Source of the DNA: Acidobacteriaceae bacterium
Lineage (GTDB): Bacteria > Acidobacteriota > Terriglobia > Terriglobales > Acidobacteriaceae
Length of the DNA: 64,000 bases
Assembly (NCBI GenBank): GCA_903642225.1
Contig: CAHJWI010000009.1
Coordinates: 1 to 64,000, forward strand
Reading direction: 5' to 3'
Position 1 is the stretch's first letter, and each line of letters starts with the position of its first letter. Below the pieces are notes generated by a model. That model ran no database searches. It was not told the DNA's origin and saw nothing but the letters and a program-made list of their open reading frames with translations. Of the stretch, positions 46,431 to 53,850 are shown one piece after another. Both the position numbers and the translations under genes were made by a program.

Positions 46431-46877
46431 GCGAGCGCCTCACGGAGATGCGCTCCATATGTGCACGTTTGGAGCCAAGCGGGAAGGTGCGTTGTTTGTG
46501 GGCAGATTAAGTGTCTTTGGTGGTCGGCGGCGAGGGGTGTGATGTTCGGTCTCGGACAGGTGCGGCCGGTGGTGGACAGAGATGGCCTGATACCTCGGAG
46601 ACTACGCCGCGGGTTTGAGGGGATTGTTGCTTGTATCTCGGCGGCTGAAGCCGCGGTTTTAAGTGGTAGCCACGGGTACCTCGGCGGCTAAGCCGCATTC
46701 CTGAGGAGAGATACGTTTGCCAGTTCGACTGAAGCCACATGTACGAGTAAACCGATAGCGCAATCTCGAGCTCGCTCGAACGAGCGCTGAAGCGCTGAGC
46801 CCACCCTTTGGTTCCGCAAGCGGACTCGAGTCACGATAGAACTGTGAAAAGAATGGGGCACACGGAGATGAGCTGAG
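46431..46877. other. intergenic region with several short palindromes
   Basis: A 447-base gap upstream of the stand-alone ADOP gene. Besides the sigma-54-like element, it has three compact palindromes: GCGGCTGAAGCCGC (46641-46654), GCGGCTAAGCCGC (46684-46696) and AGCGCTGAAGCGCT (46783-46796), within AT/GC-mixed sequence unlike the flanking coding DNA. They could be pieces of a dispersed repeat family. No gene is seen. Confidence 0.5.
46462..46477 (-). promoter_or_regulatory. candidate sigma-54 (-24/-12) promoter of the stand-alone ADOP gene
   Basis: On the minus strand, TTGGCTCCAAACGTGCA puts TGGC and GTGCA at the sigma-54 spacing (GG and GC 12 bases apart). The predicted transcript would begin near 46451, giving a leader of about 21 bases with a GAGG site. 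The -24 half matches the consensus less well than the element at 61133-61148, but the TTGGC-N7-GTGCA core is the same. Confidence 0.45.
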
Positions 46878-47504
46878 CTAGCGGAGGGCTTCGTCGTAGG
46901 TGCCGAGGGTTCCCTGGCCAATGGCCAGCATGCCGCTGACATGGGCGAGTGCTTTTTGAACGACCGGAAGAACTTGCGCTGCCTGCGCGGGCGAGATGTT
47001 TTTGCCGTTGAGCTTCAGGGTTGGCATGAGCTCCAAATAGTCTTCCAGTGCTTTTTCTTCCGTCGCTTGCAAGAGGGCCTGCTCTTGATAAGCGGCGGAG
47101 AAGCGTGCGACCTGGTCGTAGCTCATGTAGGAGAGCACGCCGGTGCTGCCGGCGGTTTGCCAGGCGGCGTCGGGGATGGGTGTTTCCTGAAAGCCGAGGG
47201 TGACTGCATCGTGCATGGCATCTGGCTTGGCGGCGATGACACCCTGCAGGGCGGCCAGCATTTTGAGGAGGGCCTGTTGCTCCTCCATGACTTTGGGTGC
47301 GCCCGTTTTGAGGAGATGCTGATTGCTGCGGATCTCTGCGGTGATGTTGGCGACGGCTTCGTTGCGGAGGTGGGCGTGATGGAGGGACTCTGCCGTGTTT
47401 TCAAGGCCGAGTGCGATGAGCAGGCCGACGGTGATGGTGAGCAGGTGGATGAGGAAGTCGCGGACACCGCCGATGCGGTGTTCCGGTGCGTGCACGTCGA
47501 GCAT
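46878..47504 (-). CDS. hypothetical single-pass membrane protein
   Basis: A 208-residue protein with one N-terminal transmembrane helix (FLIHLLTITVGLLIALGLE, about 17-35) preceded by a polar start (MLDVHAPEHRIGG) and followed by a helical, charged periplasmic domain of about 165 residues. Similar small proteins with the same N-terminal pattern are common in Acidobacteriota, but I know no function for them. It lies just downstream of a decayed gene and upstream of the palindrome-rich gap. Confidence 0.65.
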   Translation of the reverse strand: MLDVHAPEHRIGGVRDFLIHLLTITVGLLIALGLENTAESLHHAHLRNEAVANITAEIRSNQHLLKTGAPKVMEEQQALLKMLAALQGVIAAKPDAMHDAVTLGFQETPIPDAAWQTAGSTGVLSYMSYDQVARFSAAYQEQALLQATEEKALEDYLELMPTLKLNGKNISPAQAAQVLPVVQKALAHVSGMLAIGQGTLGTYDEALR

Positions 47505-47586
47505 GAACTAGTCCCCAGTGTGTGCGGTGAGATGGGAACAGAGTAGCAGCGTTGTTGCGCTGCGTTGGAGCTGGAGGGGAAGGTTA

Positions 47587-48139
47587 TTAGCGGCTGTCGC
47601 GGAGCCGGCGGTCGTAGGCGGACATTTGAGCGGAGACCAGGGCGTTTGCCTTTTTGAGGGCGGCTGCGGTGTTGGGGTCGAGCTGGTCTCAGGTGCGGAA
47701 GCCGCCTTTGTCCTGGATGGTGGAGGGGTCGACAGAGCCGTTCTGGTCGAGCATGGCGGCGAGTTGGAAGGTGACGGAGTGCTGGGCGGGGTCGACCGTT
47801 GCGCGGGCGGACGCGGTAGCCGATGGAGATGGCGCAGGCGCTGAGGTGGGCGGGGTCGCCGAGGCCGATCTGATGTTGGCGGCAGGCACGGGGCGTGCGA
47901 TAGAAGGTGAACAGCGTGAGGGTATAGGTGCCGCGGTCCTGGAAGTCGCGGTAGTTAGGCTGGAGCCAGTCGGTGCTGCTGAGGGTCGGGAGTGTAGATC
48001 TGGACGTCAGGGTCGGAGGCAACGAGGAGGGGTGTGGTCCATGCTCCGGTTTCGTCCATGACCTGAGTGGGTTTACCGAAGGCACCGCGCTGGACGAGTT
48101 GTTGCGCGAGTGCCACGCTGCAGCATTTGGATGAATGGC
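47587..48139 (-). pseudogene. decayed gene for an unrecognised protein
   Basis: Three minus-strand frames carry pieces of one protein in order: VQRGAFGKPTQVMDETGAWT plus PLLVASDPDVQIYTP; then DWLQPNYRDFQDRGTYTLTL, CRQHQIGLGDPAHLSACAIS and IGYRV; then TVDPAQHSVTFQLAAMLDQN, GSVDPSTIQDKGGFRT, a TGA where TGG would fit, and DQLDPNTAAALKKANALVSA ending DRRLRDSR. At least two frameshifts and one stop break it. I do not recognise the family. Its 5' end lies at the point where strand composition switches. Confidence 0.6.
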
Positions 48140-48148
48140 GGTGATAAT

Positions 48149-49567
48149 TTACGGCCCAAGCGGCAGAACGATTTCCGCCACGCACCCTGAACCCTCCAAA
48201 CGGTTCCGCAGGTTTAACGCCCCACGGTGCCCCGCCGCAATCTGCCTCGACAGAGTCAGCCCAATCCCCGCACCCGCAGGCTTTGTCGTATAAAACGGCA
48301 CAAACAGGTTCGCGGGGTTCGCCAGCCCGGGCCCGTTATCCGCAACCTGAATCGTCAGCTGACGGCCCAGCACCGCCCACTGCAGCGTCACCTCCGGCGC
48401 GGCATTCTCCGCCTCCGGATCCAGCGCCGCCTCGGCCGCGTTCTTCATCAGATTGATCAACAACTGTTGCAATTGATCCGCGTCCGCCATCATCTGGACA
48501 TCGAGTCCAGGCAGCACCCTCACCGCCACCCGCTGCTCCAGCGGCACCGTCCTCTCCACCAGCGCGCACAAGCTCGTGGGCCGCATGGTGGGCGGCGGCA
48601 ACCGCGACATCTGCTGATAAGCCTGCAGGAACCGATTCAGCGAATCCGCACGATCCTCAATCAACGACAAGCCGCGCCGCATATCGTTCAGGTCCTGGGA
48701 CGTGTGGTGCACCCGGTCCAGGTGCAGCGGACGCGCACGCAGCATGCTGGCGATGCTCTTGATCGGCGTGAGCGAGTTGTTGATTTCGTGCCCCAGTACG
48801 CGGATTAGACGCTGCCACGCGACGCGCTCCTCCTCCTGCAGCGCTGCCGCCACGTCGCTCAGCACGAACAGTGTGTGTGGCACGCCATACAGCCGGAACA
48901 CCGCACGCCGTACAGACCAGCTCGGCTGCTTTCCATCCCCGTGCGCATACATTGATTCATCACTCCGCTCCAACAAGGGACTCAACCCAAGCTCCTCCGC
49001 AGGCTGCCGCAACGCGCGGTTCCGCTGCAGGCCAAACGCACGCTCCGCCGCAGCATTCAGCAGCCGCAGGTTACTCTCCTCGTCAAAGGCCACCACCGGC
49101 GACTGCATCGACGTCATCACCCGGTCTGCAAGCGCCAGCGCATCCAGCGCGCCGCTCCTCTGCTGCTGCAGCGTGCTCGCCAGCGCGTTGATCTCCAGCG
49201 CCAGGTCGCCCATCGCATCACCGCGCCGTGCACCACGCGCCCGAAAGCTGAAGTCGTTGTCGCGCAGCGCCGCCACGATGTTCGACAGCGTCTGCATCGG
49301 CCGAACAATGCCGTCAAAGAAATAAGAGGATGCCAGCAACCAGGCCAGCGCGCATACGCCGATCAACAGGAGCGTACTTCCAGTGGAAACTTGGTCCAGC
49401 CTGCACGCCCATACCAACACCCCAAAAAAGGGAAGCGCCGCTGCCGCAAGCCACAACCGAAGTCGGCGTTCAAAGCTTAGCCGCCGCCGACTCCGTCCCA
49501 ACGAGATCCGCTGCCGTACCACCGGTGGAGCCTCCTCCGGCGCGGCGCGGCCTTCGCTAAAGGCCAT
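48149..49567 (-). CDS. NtrY-like sensor histidine kinase
   Basis: A 472-residue membrane kinase. Two transmembrane helices (about 37-54 and 63-84) enclose only a few periplasmic residues. They are followed by a HAMP-like region, a PAS-like segment (about 150-240), the phosphoacceptor His260 in VLGHEINNSLTPIKSIASML, and a catalytic domain with NLMKNAAEAA (N box), VADNGPGL (G1) and AGIGLTLSRQIA (G2). The lack of a sizeable periplasmic loop suggests it senses membrane state or an intracellular signal. The ATG at 49567 overlaps the end of the response-regulator gene by 11 bases, so the pair is coupled. It is the last gene of the efflux operon. Confidence 0.9.
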   Translation of the reverse strand: MAFSEGRAAPEEAPPVVRQRISLGRSRRRLSFERRLRLWLAAAALPFFGVLVWACRLDQVSTGSTLLLIGVCALAWLLASSYFFDGIVRPMQTLSNIVAALRDNDFSFRARGARRGDAMGDLALEINALASTLQQQRSGALDALALADRVMTSMQSPVVAFDEESNLRLLNAAAERAFGLQRNRALRQPAEELGLSPLLERSDESMYAHGDGKQPSWSVRRAVFRLYGVPHTLFVLSDVAAALQEEERVAWQRLIRVLGHEINNSLTPIKSIASMLRARPLHLDRVHHTSQDLNDMRRGLSLIEDRADSLNRFLQAYQQMSRLPPPTMRPTSLCALVERTVPLEQRVAVRVLPGLDVQMMADADQLQQLLINLMKNAAEAALDPEAENAAPEVTLQWAVLGRQLTIQVADNGPGLANPANLFVPFYTTKPAGAGIGLTLSRQIAAGHRGALNLRNRLEGSGCVAEIVLPLGP

Positions 49568-50978
49568 GCTTCTCCATGCGCCTGTACAGCGCACCGCGGC
49601 TCAGCCCCAGCGCCTCTGCGGCGTGGCTCACGTTGCCTCCGGTGCGTGCCAGCGCCTTACGCACAAGCACCGCCTCCACGGCCTCCAGGCTCATGTCGTC
49701 CAGCGTCATCGAGGCTCCGCCCCGCTGCGCCGCATGCAGTCCAAGGTCCGCCGCAGCAATGCGAGCACCGCGTGCCATCAACACCGCCCGCTCCATCGTG
49801 TGGTCCAGCTCCCGCACATTTCCCGGCCACGTGTGACTCAGCAGCTGCTGCAAGGCCGACGTCTCAAAGCCATCGATCACCCGCCGGTAGCGCGCGCTGT
49901 ACTGCGAAAGAAAGTGCGCCGCCAGCGCCGGAATATCATCCCTTCGCTCTCGCAGGGACGGCAAACGAATCTCCACCGTGTTCAGCCGAAAAAACAGATC
50001 CTCCCGAAATCGCCCAGACGCAGTCTCCTCCCGAAGGTCCGCATTCGTTGCGCTAATCATTCGCACATCCACCCGGCGCGTCGCGCTCGACCCCACCCGC
50101 TCCATCTCTCCAGTTTCCAGCACACGCAGCAGCTTGCTCTGTTGCCGCAACGGAATATTCGCGATCTCGTCCAGGAACAGCGTCCCTCCGCTGGCCAGTT
50201 CGAAGCGCCCGATGCGGTCCGCGCGAGCGTCCGTAAACGCACCTTTCACGTGCCCGAACAGCTCGCTCTCAAATGTCCCTTCCGGCAGTGCGCCCGTGTT
50301 TACCGCCACCAGCGGCCTTCCTGCGCGATGGCTCAGTCGGTGCAGCGTTTGCGCCACTACCTCCTTGCCGGTGCCATGCTCCCCGGTTACCAGCACGTTT
50401 GCGTCCGACGGCCCAATCCGCTCCATCAGCTCAATCACCGGCCGCATCGACGCAGCCGTCGCAATAAATGTGACGCCACTTGCATCCGCGCGCAACAGCC
50501 TGTTCTCCGCTTCCAGGAACTGCGTGCGCCGGTGCGCATGATACAGCTCAATCTGCGTCTTCACCACGCTCAGCAGCCGAGTGTTCTCCCACGGCTTCTG
50601 CACAAAATCGCTCGCACCGCGTCGCATCGCGTCCACTGCGAGGTCCACATTTGCCCATGCCGTCATCAGCACCACCGGCAACTGCCCAAACCGCTGTCGC
50701 ACCGTGTCCAGCAACTGCAAACCTTCGGTGCCGCTCGTCGTGTCTCGCGTGTAGTTCAGGTCCATCAGCAGCGCGTCATAATCATGGTTCTCCAGGCATT
50801 CCAACACCGCCGCAGGCGAACGCGCAGTCTCCACCACGTACCCTTCCGGCCGCAGCAGCAGCGTGAGTGCTTCCAGAATGAACGGCTGATCGTCGGCCAC
50901 CAGCAGCCGGGATCGCCGCTCGCGTGCGGCTGCCGGCGGTCCCGGATTTTGCGCCTCCACCTCGATGCGTGTGCTCAT
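49557..50978 (-). CDS. sigma-54-dependent NtrC-family response regulator
   Basis: A 473-residue activator. The receiver domain has the acidic pocket (LLVADD) and phosphoacceptor Asp73 in LLMDLNYTRDTTSGTEG, an extended loop seen in a subgroup of this family. The AAA+ domain has Walker A GEHGTGKE (199-206), GAFTDA (246-251, a variant of GAFTGA that contacts sigma-54) and Walker B GGTLFLDEI. The C-terminal Fis-type helix-turn-helix is NVSHAAEALGLSRGALYRRM. It probably drives its own operon from the -24/-12 element at 61133-61148. The ATG at 50978 lies 28 bases after tolC. Confidence 0.93.
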   Translation of the reverse strand: MSTRIEVEAQNPGPPAAARERRSRLLVADDQPFILEALTLLLRPEGYVVETARSPAAVLECLENHDYDALLMDLNYTRDTTSGTEGLQLLDTVRQRFGQLPVVLMTAWANVDLAVDAMRRGASDFVQKPWENTRLLSVVKTQIELYHAHRRTQFLEAENRLLRADASGVTFIATAASMRPVIELMERIGPSDANVLVTGEHGTGKEVVAQTLHRLSHRAGRPLVAVNTGALPEGTFESELFGHVKGAFTDARADRIGRFELASGGTLFLDEIANIPLRQQSKLLRVLETGEMERVGSSATRRVDVRMISATNADLREETASGRFREDLFFRLNTVEIRLPSLRERRDDIPALAAHFLSQYSARYRRVIDGFETSALQQLLSHTWPGNVRELDHTMERAVLMARGARIAAADLGLHAAQRGGASMTLDDMSLEAVEAVLVRKALARTGGNVSHAAEALGLSRGALYRRMEKHGL

Positions 50979-51006
50979 AGCGCCTGACCCTGCCAAACCT
51001 ACAGAA

Positions 51007-53052
51007 TTACTGGACAACATTTGCCGCCTGCACCGTTTGTGCGCCGCTACGCGCTGATTCTACAGAAACGCCGTTTGCCTCCAGCGTCGTACCAATCGCC
51101 CGCTGGAGCTCCACCCGCGACTTCTGGTACGCCGTACGCGCTGCAACCAGGGCACTCTCGGCAGTCGCCAAAGCCTGCCTTGAAACCAGCGTCTCCTGCG
51201 CACTGCCCGCGCCCAGCTGCTGCTCCTTGCCGGTAATGTCGAACGTCCGTGCCGCCAGATCGCGTGCTTTCATCGCAGCCCCCACCCGAGCACCGCTCTG
51301 CTGCAGCGCGTACTGCGCATTCCGCACCTCAATGCGAATCTGCTTGCGCTGCTGCTGCAGCTGAATTTCCGCCTGCCGCGTCTCCAGCTCCGACCGGTAT
51401 TGATCGCTCTTTGCCTGCCGATTCCGGATCGGTATGGCCACGTTCAAACCCACGTAGTAGTTCGGCGCGGAGTTGTTGAACGCATTCTCAAACGACCCGC
51501 CATACCCCACCGGCACTGTCGATGTAACACCCGCAGCCTCGTTCGGCACACCAGCCAAGCCAACCCCGCCAAACGTTCCAATCAGGTTTACCGTCGGCAG
51601 CAGCGCGTTGTTCAAAGCCACCCGGCTGATATCCCGATTCTTCAAATTCGTCGTCGCGATCTTTAGTTCCAGCCTGCGTCCCAGCGCGTCCGCGATAATG
51701 TTTTCCGTCGGCGCATCCGCCTCCACCGCCGCACCTCCCGTCACGGTGCTCAGGTCCGTTGGCCGCACCGGCATCGCCTCCAGCGTGGTGTCGTCCAGGT
51801 TCTTCGTCAGCGCATTCTTGATCAGCAGTTCCTGAAATTGCAGAGCACTCTTCGCAATTGTCAGGTCCTGCTCCGCCTTCGCAACCTCGCCCTCATCTTT
51901 CATCACATCCAGCGCTGGTATCGCCTGCAGCGCCAGCTGCTTGCGCCCACTCTCCAGCGTGCTGTTGGCAAAGTCGAACGACCTCGCCTTCACCTGCTCA
52001 TCCTCATACGCCGCCACCAGGTCCCAGTACAGGTTCGCAATCTGCGTCACCGTCGTCACCACCTGGAACTCAAACGCCTCGTCCGAAATCTTCTTCGTGT
52101 TCTGCGCCACCCGCAGATAGCGCAGGTTCGGCCCCAGTCCAAACCCGGCCAGCAGCGGCTGCTGCACCTGGAACTGGAATGACGAATTCAGCGTAGGCGT
52201 CAGAAAGCTGAACGGACTATTCGTCGTCTGCCGGTTGCCGTTGTAGGAAACCCCAATCGTCGTACCCGTGCCAAACGCCTGCTGATACCCAATGTCGCCA
52301 TTGATCAGGTTGTCGCGAAGGGTCGGCACACCGTAGATCGAAAGGTTCGATAGCGGCGATGTACTGTGCTGCACCCGGAAGTCGCCCGTGATCAGCGGAT
52401 CGTAGGAGTTCACCTGCGTTCCGCCACCGAGCGTCGACTGCACCAACCCGGAAGCTCCGGTACCCGCGCCACCCGCGCCTCCGCTCGTTCCACCCGCACC
52501 CGCGCCCGCCGCGCTGGCGCCAAATCCGCCCACACCGCCACCCGGCGTGTTCTGCACCACGCCGGTGTTCACGCCCCGGTTAAATCCGCCGGCCCTGGTG
52601 CGCAGAATATCCGCATCCGCGATCGGTATGTTGTACCGTGCGATGGCCAGGTCCAGGTTGTTCTGCAGGGCCAATTCAATCGCGTCCTTTAACGAGATTT
52701 CCAGCAAACCATCGTGAATGTGCGCGTCCAGCGAAGCGGAGTTCGCCAGGTTTGCCGGTGCCACCTCCGTCGGCCGGTATGCCTTGATCGGATTGCTCGA
52801 ATGGGGAATATCCAAGCGTACTGCCGTCTGCGCGACGTCAGAGCGAACCGGTGCCGAAAGTGCAAACCGCGGCTGTGGCGCGTCCGCCTGGGTCGTCTGT
52901 GTCTGTGGCTCCGATGTCTGCGTTATCGATGTCTGCGTTATCGATGTCTGCGGTATCGATGTCTGCGGCGAGCCTGCCTGCGCCACCATCATCAGCGACG
53001 GTTGTAGCAGCATCGATACGGCGGCCAGACATGTGGTGCGTGTGTAGGTCAT
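51007..53052 (-). CDS. TolC-family outer membrane efflux protein
   Basis: A 681-residue outer-membrane channel subunit. After the signal peptide (about residues 1-26) it has a pentapeptide (TQTSI-type) repeat at about 29-48. A linker and the DAIELALQNNLDLAIARYN start of the TolC fold follow, then a Gly/Ala-rich insertion (about 160-200), then two OEP repeats with coiled-coil helices (EDEQVKARSFDFANSTLESG and KQIRIEVRNAQYALQQSG). It would complete the adaptor-pump-channel path. Its ATG overlaps the upstream ATPase stop by one base (TGATG), indicating coupling. Confidence 0.9.
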   Translation of the reverse strand: MTYTRTTCLAAVSMLLQPSLMMVAQAGSPQTSIPQTSITQTSITQTSEPQTQTTQADAPQPRFALSAPVRSDVAQTAVRLDIPHSSNPIKAYRPTEVAPANLANSASLDAHIHDGLLEISLKDAIELALQNNLDLAIARYNIPIADADILRTRAGGFNRGVNTGVVQNTPGGGVGGFGASAAGAGAGGTSGGAGGAGTGASGLVQSTLGGGTQVNSYDPLITGDFRVQHSTSPLSNLSIYGVPTLRDNLINGDIGYQQAFGTGTTIGVSYNGNRQTTNSPFSFLTPTLNSSFQFQVQQPLLAGFGLGPNLRYLRVAQNTKKISDEAFEFQVVTTVTQIANLYWDLVAAYEDEQVKARSFDFANSTLESGRKQLALQAIPALDVMKDEGEVAKAEQDLTIAKSALQFQELLIKNALTKNLDDTTLEAMPVRPTDLSTVTGGAAVEADAPTENIIADALGRRLELKIATTNLKNRDISRVALNNALLPTVNLIGTFGGVGLAGVPNEAAGVTSTVPVGYGGSFENAFNNSAPNYYVGLNVAIPIRNRQAKSDQYRSELETRQAEIQLQQQRKQIRIEVRNAQYALQQSGARVGAAMKARDLAARTFDITGKEQQLGAGSAQETLVSRQALATAESALVAARTAYQKSRVELQRAIGTTLEANGVSVESARSGAQTVQAANVVQ
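52912..52971 (-). repeat. coding minisatellite in the TolC-like gene (15 bp x 4)
   Basis: Four tandem 15-bp units close to CGATGTCTGCGTTAT on the plus strand encode the repeated pentapeptide (T/P)QTSI just after the signal peptide. Three copies are near identical. The unit length keeps the frame whatever the copy number. Confidence 0.9.
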
Positions 53053-53834
53053 CAGCTACGTGTGCTCCCTTGTGTTGCAATACGCTGCAGCGCAATACCC
53101 TGTGGTGCTTGGTCGTCCTGTCCAGCACCCAACGGTGCCCCACCGTAAGCGGTCATTCCAGGGTGCGCAGAATCAAACGTCAACCAGCCATCCCGCAGCT
53201 CCAGCGTGCGCGTACCATAGGCTGCATTCGCCTCGGCATGCGTCACCTGCACAACGGTCGTGCCGCCCTGGTTCAGCTCACGAAACATCTCCATAATCTC
53301 TGCCGCCTGGGCACTGTGCAGGTTGCCCGTGGGCTCGTCGGCAAGCAGCAGCGCCGGCTTGTGGATCACCGCCCGCGCCACACCCACCAGTTGCTGCTGC
53401 CCACCGGAAAGCTGCGACGGGTACAAATCCTTCTTGCCCACCATTTGAAAGCGATCCAGCGTATCCGCCACCATCGCCTGCCGCTCCCCGCGCGAGATAT
53501 TTTTGTAACTCAGCGGTAAGTCGATATTCTCTGCAACCGTCAAGTCATCCAGCAGGTGATAACTCTGGAAGACCATACCGATCCGCTGCCGCGCCAGCTC
53601 CGCGCGCTGCTTCCGGTTCAGCAGGTGCACCGCCGTTTCATCGAACAGGAACTCGCCACGCCACCCGTCATCCAGCATCGCCAGCGTATTCAGCAGGCTG
53701 CTCTTGCCCGCACCGCTCGGCCCCATCACCGTCACAAACTCACCCGCGGCAATCTGCAGGTTCACTCGCCGCAGAACAAAGGTCTCTGTCGGCCCCGTCT
53801 TGTAACTACGTTCCAACTGTCTAAGTTCAATCAT
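53052..53834 (-). CDS. ABC transporter ATP-binding protein, MacB/LolD-like, with altered D-loop
   Basis: A 260-residue ATPase. Walker A GPSGAGKS (38-45), Q-loop MVFQS (88-92), signature LSGGQ (142-146), Walker B ALLLADEP and the H-loop VTHAEA are present. The D-loop, normally NLDS after the Walker B region, reads NLHS, with His173 replacing Asp. The signature is followed by QQLV rather than QQRV. A polar tail of about 40 residues at the C-terminus (after about 215) is unusual. The first ATPase of the operon (59010-59777) keeps the canonical residues, so the two could form an asymmetric dimer. It begins 16 bases after the second ADOP gene. Confidence 0.92.
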   Translation of the reverse strand: MIELRQLERSYKTGPTETFVLRRVNLQIAAGEFVTVMGPSGAGKSSLLNTLAMLDDGWRGEFLFDETAVHLLNRKQRAELARQRIGMVFQSYHLLDDLTVAENIDLPLSYKNISRGERQAMVADTLDRFQMVGKKDLYPSQLSGGQQQLVGVARAVIHKPALLLADEPTGNLHSAQAAEIMEMFRELNQGGTTVVQVTHAEANAAYGTRTLELRDGWLTFDSAHPGMTAYGGAPLGAGQDDQAPQGIALQRIATQGSTRS

Positions 53835-53850
53835 TGGCGTCCACCTTTAT

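Noticed and set aside
44118-46691. An 857-codon plus-strand open frame opposite the stand-alone ADOP gene.
   Set aside because: Same reason: composition-driven antisense shadow with no recognisable domain.
48121-48180. Possible dif (XerC/XerD) site at the composition switch (GGCGGTGATAA).
   Set aside because: Only the left half has partial similarity; the expected right half is absent.
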